Positions 1 through 5,665 of a stretch of DNA of 13,199 nt are shown piece after piece. The notes below the pieces were generated by a model that saw only the letters and a program-made list of their open reading frames with translations, was not told the DNA's origin and ran no database searches. Both the position numbers and the translations under genes were made by a program. Numbering within the stretch: position 1 is the stretch's first letter; each line of letters starts with the position of its first letter. Origin of the DNA: an uncultured Enorma sp. (GTDB lineage: Bacteria > Actinomycetota > Coriobacteriia > Coriobacteriales > Coriobacteriaceae); assembly GCA_905210055.1 (NCBI GenBank), contig CAJLVH010000038.1, positions 1-13,199 on the forward strand, written 5' to 3'.

Positions 1-892
1 TCGAGTGCGCGAACGCGTTCGCACCTACGATCGCCTTGTTCGCCTGCACCGTCATGCCGGTGATCGAGCTCACGAGCTTCGAGGCGCGCGTGAGTTCCTG
101 CGTCACGATGTCCGTGTGCGCGTCGAGCTCCTGCCCGTGCATGCGAATCGCCATGACGACCTCTTCGAGTGCGGTGTTGCCGGCGCGCTCGCCCAGGCCG
201 TTCACGGTGCATTCGACCTGCGTGGCACCGTTGCGCACCGCCTCGATGGCAAGCGCCGTCGCCATGCCGAGGTCGTTGTGGGTGTGCACGGAGATGGTGA
301 CGTCCTCGATGCCGTCCACGCGCTCGCGCAGGTCGCGAATACGCGCGCCGAACGCCCATGGCATGTTGTAGCCCGTCGTGTCGGGGATGTTCACAACCGT
401 GGCGCCCGCCTTCACCGCGGCCTCGATGATCCGCACGAGGAAATCCTGATCCGCGCGGCCGGCATCTTCGGCATAGAACTCGACATCGTCCACGAAGCTG
501 CGGGCAAGCTTCACGGCATGGATGGCACGCTCGATGGCCTCGTCCTCGGTCATGCGCAGCTTGTCGCGCAGGTGGCTCGGAGAAACGCCCAGGCCGGTAT
601 GGATGCGCGGGCGCTTGGCGGTCTTCAGCGCCTCGGCCGCGACCTCGATGTCCTTATCGACCGCGCGCGTGAGGCCGCATACCGTGCACGCGTCGCCCGC
701 GATGCGGCCGATCTCTTCCACGCTCTTGAAGTCGCCGGGGCTCGAGATGGGGAAACCCGCCTCGATGACGTCGACGTTCATGCGGATGAGCTGGCGCGCG
801 ATGACGAGCTTCTCCTCGGTGTTCATGCTCGCGCCGGGCGACTGCTCGCCGTCGCGGAGCGTGGTATCGAAGATGTGGATCTTGCGGGTCAT
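1..892 (-). CDS. leuA: 2-isopropylmalate synthase, 3' end cut by window edge
   Basis: LeuA condenses acetyl-CoA with 2-oxoisovalerate to 2-isopropylmalate, the first committed step of leucine synthesis, in the cytosol. The minus-strand reading frame gives 297 codons of the N-terminal catalytic TIM barrel. It opens with MTRKIHIFDTTLRDGEQSPG, the DTTLRDGEQ signature that carries the metal-binding Asp and catalytic Arg. Later come EAGFPISSPGDF, the HTHNDLGMA metal-binding His pair, and NGLGERAGNTALEEV, a LeuA signature. The regulatory C-terminal domain lies outside the window. The start is chosen at 892 because AGGAGG stands 4 bases upstream. The gene is preceded by a leucine-codon leader and a terminator hairpin, so expression should respond to charged tRNA-Leu. 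Homocitrate or citramalate synthases share the barrel fold, but the attenuator points to LeuA. Confidence 0.95.
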   Translation of the reverse strand, partial: MTRKIHIFDTTLRDGEQSPGASMNTEEKLVIARQLIRMNVDVIEAGFPISSPGDFKSVEEIGRIAGDACTVCGLTRAVDKDIEVAAEALKTAKRPRIHTGLGVSPSHLRDKLRMTEDEAIERAIHAVKLARSFVDDVEFYAEDAGRADQDFLVRIIEAAVKAGATVVNIPDTTGYNMPWAFGARIRDLRERVDGIEDVTISVHTHNDLGMATALAIEAVRNGATQVECTVNGLGERAGNTALEEVVMAIRMHGQELDAHTDIVTQELTRASKLVSSITGMTVQANKAIVGANAFAHS

Positions 893-976
893 GGTTCCTC
901 CTGTCTTAGCTGGGCTGGCTGCCCGCGCCGGGCGTACGTAGCAGGAGGCGTATCGCGTATGTTCGCGGAATATGAA

Positions 977-1034
977 GAAGCACCCCGTCGCGATGCGCCC
1001 TGCTCGTCGGGCTTGATACGCGATGGGGTGCTTC
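977..1034 (-). terminator. Attenuator terminator hairpin upstream of leuA
   Basis: On the minus strand GAAGCACCCCATCGCG pairs with CGCGACGGGGTGCTTC, a 16-position stem with a single A-C mismatch. A smaller GCCC/GGGC hairpin sits in its loop. It is followed by a modest U-rich stretch (TTCTTCATATT). It lies between the leucine leader peptide and leuA. A competing pairing is possible between GGTACGCG at 1073-1080, right after the leucine codons, and CGCGTATC at 1015-1022, which overlaps the terminator 5' arm. That gives 8 pairs including one G-U, and is a candidate antiterminator. Confidence 0.75.
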
Positions 1035-1068
1035 AAAAGGTCGAATAATCCGAGCGGGACGAAGTACC

Positions 1069-1173
1069 CTAGCGCGTACCAGCGCTTAGTAGTAGCTCGT
1101 CTAGGGATAGAAGCTGCGCAACACAGAACGCCGCCTGGGCGGTGGCGATCCCGTTGTTGGCCTGGTGCTTCAT
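1069..1173 (-). CDS. leuL: Leucine-rich leader peptide of leuA (attenuator)
   Basis: This is a 34-codon open frame upstream of leuA, starting at ATG 1173 behind a GAGAGGA-type ribosome binding site and ending with TAG at 1069. Residues 21-29 read LLSLDELLL. Five of its six leucines use CTA and one uses CTT, whereas leuA and the neighbouring genes use mainly CTC and CTG. CTA is normally the rarest leucine codon in high-GC genomes. A terminator-like hairpin at 977-1034 follows 34 bases after the stop. This is the arrangement of leucine operon attenuators: scarce charged tRNA-Leu stalls the ribosome on the CTA run and prevents terminator formation. The peptide itself probably has no other function. 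The regulatory reading is an inference from this arrangement. Confidence 0.85.
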   Translation of the reverse strand: MKHQANNGIATAQAAFCVAQLLSLDELLLSAGTR

Positions 1174-1225
1174 GTCCCATCCTCTCGCTCGCAGCCACCG
1201 GGTGAACCGGCGGTCACTGCATTGG

Positions 1226-1271
1226 GGTAAAGTGTACCACAAGGCTCGACCGTGCCCGAGGTAAATTTACC
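1226..1271. promoter_or_regulatory. Paired GGTA/TACC dyads upstream of the leucine leader
   Basis: Two related dyads lie 34 bp apart: GGTAAAGTGTACC (1226-1238) and the perfect palindrome GGTAAATTTACC (1260-1271). They sit where the leuA promoter is expected. A possible minus-strand -10 box, TACACT, at 1231-1236 lies inside the first dyad, but I see no good -35 hexamer. They may be operator half-sites for a regulator of leucine synthesis. The second one overlaps the edge of the neighbouring inverted repeat, so it may simply be part of that element. Confidence 0.3.
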
Positions 1272-1359
1272 CCAGGGGTTTTTAACATTGCACAGAAAGG
1301 CACCCCGAGCAGGAGACCTACTCGGGGCGCAGATGTTAAAAACCCCTGGGATAAAATTA
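1262..1359. repeat. 98-bp nested inverted repeat, terminator or MITE-like
   Basis: The left arm (1262-1288) and right arm (1333-1359) are 27 bases each and complementary at 25 positions, including 18 perfect pairs running from CCCAGGGG to AACAT. Inside lies a second hairpin, CCCCGAG (1303-1309) with CTCGGGG (1321-1327), with an 11-base loop. On the minus strand the inner stem is followed by TGCCTTTCTGT. The element starts 4 bp beyond the stop codon of the membrane protein gene and ends before the leuA leader. It could terminate that transcript in the minus direction. The long outer arms are more than a simple terminator needs and resemble a small nonautonomous mobile element. No clear target-site duplication is visible. 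Confidence 0.7.
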
Positions 1360-1363
1360 CACG

Positions 1364-2515
1364 CTAGCTGCGTTCGGCCATGTCCATTTGATGGTCACAG
1401 AAGTCATGGCGATCGATCTGTTGGCGCACCACATCCCAGCTTGCCTCCGACTCGAAAAGCGAGCTATTGAACTGCGTGACGGCGTCACCGCTCGCATTGG
1501 CGAACGCGCGCTCGAGCTGGCTTCGATCGAAGGCGTACACATCGGCATCGTGATGCTCGTCATATGCCTCGTGGACGACCACGTTCAAGTACTGCAGGTT
1601 GGGATAGGCGCTGAATGCAGCGGCTGCGTTGTACACGATCGCGCGGTCGATAGCATCGCCATCGATGTCCTCCGAAACGTTCACGTAGTAGACCTCGAAC
1701 GTGCCCGCGTTGATCGAGCCGGTTTCATCCGCAGAGACATACGAACCCAGGGGCAAGTTCTCGAAGAACACGCTCGACGGCTGACTGTCGCCAGTATACG
1801 CCTGCAGCGTCGTGGGGTCATGCGCGTCGATCTCGTCGAGCACCGCCATGGTGGCCTCGTACTCGCGCTGGTCTTCAGGATCGCTGAAGGTTGGCGTGTC
1901 CGAAGTATTCGTGTTGGCACCGGCGCCGCTGCCACCCCCGGTGCCTTGGTTGTCGCCATTGTCCGTCTGCCCAGCATCTCCTGCCACCGTCGCGTCGACG
2001 ACGTCTTCGACCGTATCTTCCAACTGGTCGCCAGTCGGCTCGAGCACGACGTTCCACAAAACCGTTGCCACGAGAATCACCGCGATGACCGCCGCCGCAA
2101 CGACCAGGATCTTCAGCCAGGGGTTCGCATGCTCCGAAGCATCGGCGGTGGATGCCGTCGCGGGTGCGGGCTGAACTACCGTAGCAGCAGCGCCCTCCGT
2201 CGCAGCGTCTTCTTCACAAGTCGACTCGCCCGCATCGTCATCGGATGCGTGCACAGCCGTCGGCTCCGCATCTTCAGACGCACTGGATGCCGCACCTTCG
2301 AACGCGTCTTCGCCTTCACCCGCAAGCACATCGTCGATGCTCGTGATGCTCGCCTTTGCCTGCGCGAGCGCCTCGGCTTCGCCCATGCCGCCTGCGACAT
2401 AGTCCTCGTAGCGTGCGACCAGGTTCCCGTAGATCTCTTCTTTGAGCTCGATCATCTCGGCCGTGAGCACCCGACCTTCGAACAGATGCTCGACGTACAT
2501 ACGCAATTCGTTCAT
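1364..2515 (-). CDS. HAAS-domain membrane protein with DUF4825-like outer domain
   Basis: The product has 383 residues and no enzymatic motif that I can see. Residues 1-66 form a helical segment (MNELRMYVEHLF, then EIYGNLVARYEDYVAGG and EAEALAQAKASI) typical of HAAS/DUF1700 proteins encoded beside PadR regulators. Residues 67-130 are acidic and low-complexity. One membrane segment spans about 133-158 (ILVVAAAVIAVILVATVLW). A Gly/Asn/Asp-rich linker follows, then a folded domain from about 212 to 383. The stretch with LQAYTGD, FFENLPLGSYV, VYYVN and VYNAAAAFSAYPNLQYL resembles DUF4825, found in PadR-linked and sensor proteins. The start overlaps the padR stop by ATGA, so the two are translationally coupled. 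A signalling or anti-factor role is plausible but not shown. The DUF4825 assignment is my pattern match, not a search result. Confidence 0.75.
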   Translation of the reverse strand: MNELRMYVEHLFEGRVLTAEMIELKEEIYGNLVARYEDYVAGGMGEAEALAQAKASITSIDDVLAGEGEDAFEGAASSASEDAEPTAVHASDDDAGESTCEEDAATEGAAATVVQPAPATASTADASEHANPWLKILVVAAAVIAVILVATVLWNVVLEPTGDQLEDTVEDVVDATVAGDAGQTDNGDNQGTGGGSGAGANTNTSDTPTFSDPEDQREYEATMAVLDEIDAHDPTTLQAYTGDSQPSSVFFENLPLGSYVSADETGSINAGTFEVYYVNVSEDIDGDAIDRAIVYNAAAAFSAYPNLQYLNVVVHEAYDEHHDADVYAFDRSQLERAFANASGDAVTQFNSSLFESEASWDVVRQQIDRHDFCDHQMDMAERS

Positions 2516-2862
2516 CGGTCTCCTCCGTTCTGCCTCAGCAGCCTGTCGATGATGCGGCGCACGCGCACCCAGCGCTCCTTCGCCTCATCGAGTTCGATTG
2601 CGCCGTTCGGCGTCACGCGATAGTACTTGCGGCGCGCGCCCTGCGTTTCATCACCCCAGTAGCTCTCAACGAATCCCTGCTTTTCCAGCCTCTTGAGGCT
2701 CGTGTAGAGCGACGGCTCCTTCATCTCGTACTCGCCTTGGCTCGCCGTGGCGATTTCCTTTAGGATCTCGTAACCGTAGCTGTCGCCATTCGTGAGGGTA
2801 CATAGGATGATTGCATCGATGTTTCCTCGGATGAGGTCGCTTACCGCGTCTCGCGTCGTCAT
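2512..2862 (-). CDS. PadR-family transcriptional regulator
   Basis: The 116-residue product is a winged-helix DNA-binding regulator of the PadR family. It shows the N-terminal helix with LIRGNIDAIILCTL, then GDSYGYEILKEI, the recognition region EPSLYTSLKRLEKQGFVES, and the wing with RRKYYRVTPNG. Its C-terminal helix is short, as in PadR subfamily 2 members that act as dimers. Start 2862 is chosen because AGGAGGTGA lies 5 bases upstream; an upstream in-frame ATG at 2925 would add 21 unrelated residues. It is the first gene of a two-gene operon with the membrane protein. Such regulators commonly repress their own operon, and a perfect 6-bp-arm dyad lies 60 bp upstream. The ligand is unknown. 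Confidence 0.92.
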   Translation of the reverse strand: MTTRDAVSDLIRGNIDAIILCTLTNGDSYGYEILKEIATASQGEYEMKEPSLYTSLKRLEKQGFVESYWGDETQGARRKYYRVTPNGAIELDEAKERWVRVRRIIDRLLRQNGGDR

Positions 2863-2921
2863 GGGCTCACCTCCTGGCAATCGACATCGGGCGCCTATTC
2901 TCGCCCGCTGTGCCCACTGTA

Positions 2922-2969
2922 ACATAGAGTACTATGTGTGTCGATATACTTTTTGAGGAATATATTCCT
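2922..2969 (-). promoter_or_regulatory. Candidate operators upstream of padR
   Basis: Two palindromes lie in the AT-rich upstream region of the padR operon. ACATAG-AGTA-CTATGT covers 2922-2937, with perfect 6-bp arms. AGGAATATATTCCT, a perfect 14-bp palindrome, covers 2956-2969. The first overlaps where a -10 box would be expected, but I cannot name a convincing -35/-10 pair. Autorepression through these sites is an inference from family behaviour. Note that the common PadR box runs ATGT-N8-ACAT, whereas the first site here runs ACAT-N8-ATGT. Confidence 0.45.
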
Positions 2970-3011
2970 TGAACGTGAGTCTCCTTGTACGCGAGCCTCC
3001 TCGTCTGAGCC
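2966..3011. repeat. Degenerate 16-bp tandem repeat, three units
   Basis: Unit 1 (2966-2981, TCCTTGAACGTGAGTC) and unit 2 (2982-2997, TCCTTGTACGCGAGCC) match at 13 of 16 positions. Unit 3 (2998-3011) is a shortened copy ending in CTGAGCC. They are contiguous and lie just upstream of the padR control region. They could be repeated protein-binding sites or a relic of slippage. Confidence 0.45.
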
Positions 3012-3035
3012 TTTTTGCTCCAGAATAGACTGTTG

Positions 3036-3087
3036 AAGTCCTTGATTTGACCATTTCACGCATCCAAAACCGTCAAATCAGGGACTT
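3036..3087. repeat. 16-bp-arm inverted repeat in intergenic space
   Basis: AAGTCCTTGATTTGAC (3036-3051) pairs with GTCAAATCAGGGACTT (3072-3087), 15 Watson-Crick pairs and one G-T wobble, with a 20-base loop. On the plus strand the stem is followed by TTAATTA. No plus-strand gene precedes it, so it is not an obvious terminator for anything in the window. It lies between the rplA terminator and padR and is much more AT-rich than its surroundings. Confidence 0.6.
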
Positions 3088-3116
3088 TAATTACGCATAC
3101 CGTGTGCACGTGACGG

Positions 3117-3215
3117 CGGTGCCGGTTGCAGCTGCCACGCCGAAGGAAGGGCGGTGATGCTGCTCGTCGCTCCCCGCCGGCGCGCGGCCTGGCATGGCCG
3201 TTGCAACCGGCACCG
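3117..3215. repeat. 99-bp structured element with 14-bp perfect arms
   Basis: CGGTGCCGGTTGCA (3117-3130) and TGCAACCGGCACCG (3202-3215) are perfectly complementary. The 71-bp interior can form further short stems, such as GGCC/GGCC around ATGCCA and GGCGG with CCGCC on the minus strand. It lies directly beyond the rplA terminator. It could be a multibranched small RNA, a palindromic repeat or a mobile-element remnant. No promoter or open frame supports one choice. Confidence 0.55.
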
Positions 3216-3233
3216 AGGTCATGCTGCGGCATG

Positions 3234-3269
3234 AAAAAAGCCCGGCTGCCAGAGGGGCAACCGGGCTTT
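3234..3269 (-). terminator. Intrinsic terminator of the secE-rplA operon
   Basis: On the minus strand AAAGCCCGG-T-TGCC pairs with GGCA-G-CCGGGCTTT around a 5-base loop and is followed by six T residues in all. It begins about 30 bases beyond the rplA stop codon. This is a textbook Rho-independent terminator and marks the end of the ribosomal protein transcript. Confidence 0.93.
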
Positions 3270-3299
3270 CTGTGGATAGCTGCTGTTAGCGGGCGCGGG

Positions 3300-4007
3300 C
3301 TACTCAGCCATGAAGTCGCGGGTCACGGACGAGTCGACCTTGACGCCGGGACCCATGGTGGAGCTGAGCGCGATGCTCTTCACATAGCGACCCTTGGCGG
3401 AAGACGGCTTCACGCGCAGAATCTCGGTGTAGAGCGCGGCGTAGTTCTCGACGAGCTTCTGATCGTCGAAGGAGACCTTGCCCACCGGCACGTGGCAGAT
3501 GCCGTAACGGTCGGCACGGTACTCGACGCGGCCGGCCTTGAGCTCGCCGACCATCTTGGCGACGTCCATGGTCACGGTGCCGAGCTTGGGGTTCGGCATG
3601 AGGCCACGGGGACCAAGGATCTTACCGATGCGACCGACCTTGGCCATCATGTTCGGCGTAGCAATCGCAGCGTCGAAGTTGATCTCGCCACCCTGGATAG
3701 CGGCCACGAGCTCGTCGGAGCCGACGACATCGGCGCCAGCCTCTTCAGCCTCGCGAGCCTTCTCGCCCTCGGCGAAGACGGCCACGCGGACGGTCTTGCC
3801 GGTGCCATGAGGCAGGGAGATGGAGCCACGGATGTTCTGGTCGGCCTTACGGGTGTCGATGCCCAGACGGAAGTGCGCCTCGACGGTCTCGTCGAACTTG
3901 GCGGGAGCGACCTCCTTCACCAGGCGGACAGCCTCGAGCGGCTTGTAGAGCTTGAACTTCTCGACCTTCTCCGCAGCGGCGCGGAAATTCTTTCCATGCT
4001 TCGGCAT
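3300..4007 (-). CDS. rplA: 50S ribosomal protein L1
   Basis: L1 binds the mobile L1 stalk of 23S rRNA and takes part in release of deacylated tRNA. In many bacteria it also represses its own mRNA. The 235-residue product is full length for the family. It starts MPKHGKNFRAAAEKV and carries the signature IGKILGPRGLMPNPKLGTV, followed by KAGRVEYRADRYGICHVPVGK and the C-terminal TMGPGVKVD. The start at 4007 has AGGAGGT at optimal spacing. It follows rplK by 131 bp, an unusually wide gap for this gene pair. That gap holds a candidate L1-binding motif whose edge touches the ribosome binding site, which suggests translational autoregulation. Confidence 0.98.
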   Translation of the reverse strand: MPKHGKNFRAAAEKVEKFKLYKPLEAVRLVKEVAPAKFDETVEAHFRLGIDTRKADQNIRGSISLPHGTGKTVRVAVFAEGEKAREAEEAGADVVGSDELVAAIQGGEINFDAAIATPNMMAKVGRIGKILGPRGLMPNPKLGTVTMDVAKMVGELKAGRVEYRADRYGICHVPVGKVSFDDQKLVENYAALYTEILRVKPSSAKGRYVKSIALSSTMGPGVKVDSSVTRDFMAE

Positions 4008-4019
4008 GTTCTACCTCCT

Positions 4020-4046
4020 GTGGTCACAGGGCTCGTGCCCTCCCAC
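4020..4046 (-). promoter_or_regulatory. Candidate L1-binding mRNA motif before rplA
   Basis: Read on the minus strand the 27 bases fold as GUGG, then GA, a GGGC-ACGA-GCCC hairpin, UGUGA and CCAC. This is two short helices around an asymmetric internal loop with GUGGGAG on one side and UGACCAC on the other. The 23S rRNA L1 site has the same plan (GGUGGGAG with GAAAUACCACC). The motif ends one base before the AGGAGGT of rplA, so L1 bound here would block initiation. The resemblance is seen in the sequence; the function is inferred. Confidence 0.6.
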
Positions 4047-4093
4047 ATCGTTGCGCGCCCTATTGCGCGCGAGCGGCTTCACCGGAGCGGTAA

Positions 4094-4128
4094 ACCCGCA
4101 AACGGGTGCGCCATCTCGACGCACCCGT
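4094..4128 (-). other. Alternative hairpins in the rplK-rplA spacer
   Basis: Two mutually exclusive stems can form. One has 9 perfect pairs (ACGGGTGCG, 4102-4110, with CGCACCCGT, 4120-4128). The other is ACCCG-CAAA-CGGGT (4094-4107). They share bases 4102-4107, as in a switch. On the minus strand the larger stem comes 11 bases after the rplK stop and is followed by TTTGCGGGTTT, so it may be a partial terminator or a processing site that tunes L11 relative to L1. Confidence 0.5.
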
Positions 4129-4139
4129 AGAAAGCAACG

Positions 4140-4568
4140 TTACTCGGCGATGGTCACGCCCATGGAGCGGGCGGTACCGGCGACGATCTTCTTAGCGGCC
4201 TCGATGTCGTTGGCATTGAGGTCGGGCATCTTGATCTCGGCGATCTTGGTGAGCTGCTCGTCGGTGAGCTGGCCAACCTTGTCGCGCTGCGGCACGGCGG
4301 AACCACTCTTGAGCTTGAGCTCCTTCTTGATGAGGTGCGCCGCCGGCGGAGTGTGGCACTCGAAATCGAACGTGCGATCCTCGAAGACCGTGATGACGAC
4401 GGGGATGACGTCGCCCATCTTGTCCTGCGTGGCGGCGTTGAACGCCTGGCAGAACTGCATGATGTTGACCTGGGCAGCACCAAGGGCGGGACCCACGGGG
4501 GGCGCCGGGTTGGCCTGGCCGGCAGGAATCTGAAGCTTGATGACGGTTGCAACCTTCTTATCAGCCAT
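4140..4568 (-). CDS. rplK: 50S ribosomal protein L11
   Basis: L11 binds the GTPase-associated centre of 23S rRNA, forms the base of the L7/L12 stalk, and is needed for stringent response activation by RelA-type enzymes. The 142-residue product is full length. It begins MADKKVATVIKLQIPAGQAN and continues with PAPPVGPALGAAQVNIMQFC, the conserved proline-rich RNA-binding N-terminal domain. The C-terminal domain ends with ANDIEAAKKIVAGTARSMGV. The start at 4568 has GGAAGG about 7 bases upstream. It follows nusG by 121 bp without an obvious terminator, so it probably shares the secE-nusG transcript. I could not identify a separate promoter with confidence. Confidence 0.98.
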   Translation of the reverse strand: MADKKVATVIKLQIPAGQANPAPPVGPALGAAQVNIMQFCQAFNAATQDKMGDVIPVVITVFEDRTFDFECHTPPAAHLIKKELKLKSGSAVPQRDKVGQLTDEQLTKIAEIKMPDLNANDIEAAKKIVAGTARSMGVTIAE

Positions 4569-4689
4569 CTCAAAACCTTCCTGAACCGAAAGTGAAGTAA
4601 ATCAAACGTATCGTTAGCGAACCTGCGTTAGAAGCACGCCCCCAGATGAGCGGTCCGGGAGCGAAGCGCCGGCGCGCGAACAACCAACC

Positions 4690-5226
4690 TTACAGCGCCA
4701 CGACGATCTGGTCGAAACCAAGCTCGACGGGCGTATCGCGGCCGAAAATCTGGAGGATGACCTTCACCTTGCCAGATTCGGCGTTGACCTCGGAAACCAT
4801 ACCGTTGAAGTCCGCCAAGGGGCCGGAGGTCACGCGCACCGGCGTACCCACCTCGAGGTCGACGGACATCCGCTTGGGAGCCTCGCCCTTCTTGGACTTG
4901 CGCATCATCTTGTTGTATTCATCGCGCGAAAGCGGCGACGGCTTGCCATTGGCGCCGAGAAAACCGGTGACACCGGGCGTGTTACGCACACAAGTCCAGG
5001 CGTCGTCGTCCATCTCCATGCGCACAAGCACATAGCCCGGGAAGATTTTGACGTCCTTGGTCTCGCGCTTGCCACCCTCTTTGATCTCGGTCACGCTCTC
5101 CATGGGAATCTCGATGTCGAAGATGCGATCCTGCATCCCCATGGTTTCGATGCGATGCTCGAGGTCGGTCTTGACGCTCTTCTCGTAGCCGGAATAGGTG
5201 TGGACAACGTACCAACGCTTCGACAT
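4690..5226 (-). CDS. nusG: Transcription elongation/antitermination factor NusG
   Basis: NusG binds the RNA polymerase clamp, affects pausing, and links polymerase to Rho or to the ribosome through S10. The 178-residue product has the NGN domain (KRWYVVHTYSGYEKSVKTDL at the start, then FPGYVLVRMEMDDDAWTCVRNTPGVTGFLG) and the C-terminal KOW domain (GTPVRVTSGPLADFNGMVSEV, ending FDQIVVAL). The region between the domains is short and charged. The start at 5226 lies 3 bp beyond the secE stop, and its AAGGAG ribosome binding site lies inside the last secE codons. This indicates translational coupling. Confidence 0.98.
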   Translation of the reverse strand: MSKRWYVVHTYSGYEKSVKTDLEHRIETMGMQDRIFDIEIPMESVTEIKEGGKRETKDVKIFPGYVLVRMEMDDDAWTCVRNTPGVTGFLGANGKPSPLSRDEYNKMMRKSKKGEAPKRMSVDLEVGTPVRVTSGPLADFNGMVSEVNAESGKVKVILQIFGRDTPVELGFDQIVVAL

Positions 5227-5229
5227 GGC

Positions 5230-5652
5230 CTAGCTCCTTAATCCAGAGATGAGGAAGAGACCCTCGCCGATCACGAAATCGAGTGCGGCGATAACGATGC
5301 CAACGACCACGAGAGAAGCGCACACCACGATCGAGTAGTTGATGAGCTCCTTCTTGCTGGGCCAAGTGACGCGACGCATCTCGGTACGCACCGCGGCAAG
5401 ATAGTTGCGAATGCCACCGAAGAAGCCGGGCTTGGCGCCCTTCTTGCTCTTCGCCTTCGCCTTATCCTTCTCTTTAGCGGCCTTCATCTCAGCCTTAGCG
5501 CGTGCAACGCTCTTCGAAGCGCTCTCGGTCTCCTTGGAGCCCTTGTGCGAGACGGATTTCTTGGCAGCAGAAGCGGCCTCAGCCTTGGCAGGAGCGGCGG
5601 GCGCCTGCGCGCTGCGCTGCGAAGCCTTCTTCTTGTTCTTCTTGTTGGCCAT
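5230..5652 (-). CDS. secE: Preprotein translocase subunit SecE
   Basis: SecE clamps the SecY channel of the Sec translocon in the cytoplasmic membrane. The 140-residue product has a long Lys/Ala-rich N-terminus, residues 1-75, and then the conserved core: a cytoplasmic amphipathic helix with NYLAAVRTEMRRVTWPSKKE (WPS is the hallmark) and one membrane segment, INYSIVVCASLVVVGIVIAAL. One-TM SecE is usual outside enterobacteria, but the basic, low-complexity N-terminus roughly doubles the minimal length. Start 5652 is chosen over an in-frame ATG at 5685 because GGAGGT stands just upstream of it and the sequence then starts MANKKNKKK. The gene is followed at once by nusG. Confidence 0.96.
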   Translation of the reverse strand: MANKKNKKKASQRSAQAPAAPAKAEAASAAKKSVSHKGSKETESASKSVARAKAEMKAAKEKDKAKAKSKKGAKPGFFGGIRNYLAAVRTEMRRVTWPSKKELINYSIVVCASLVVVGIVIAALDFVIGEGLFLISGLRS

Positions 5653-5665
5653 GGTCGCTACCTCC

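Noticed and set aside
5..1048. Plus-strand open frame at the left edge
   Set aside because: The opposite strand encodes LeuA with all catalytic motifs and then the leucine attenuator; the plus frame has no recognisable content.
2863..2925. Upstream ATG extending PadR by 21 residues
   Set aside because: The extension is Arg-rich and unlike PadR N-termini, and the strong AGGAGGTGA lies just ahead of the ATG at 2862.
2966..3011. Tandem units as a CRISPR array
   Set aside because: Units are contiguous, degenerate and too short, with no spacers and no cas genes nearby.
1262..3215. The four intergenic inverted repeats as one shared repeat family
   Set aside because: Their arm sequences are not alike beyond a short GCACCG match, so I treat them separately.
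3126..4130. Plus-strand open frame of 334 codons across rplA
   Set aside because: It runs antisense through rplA and its terminator; no family resemblance.
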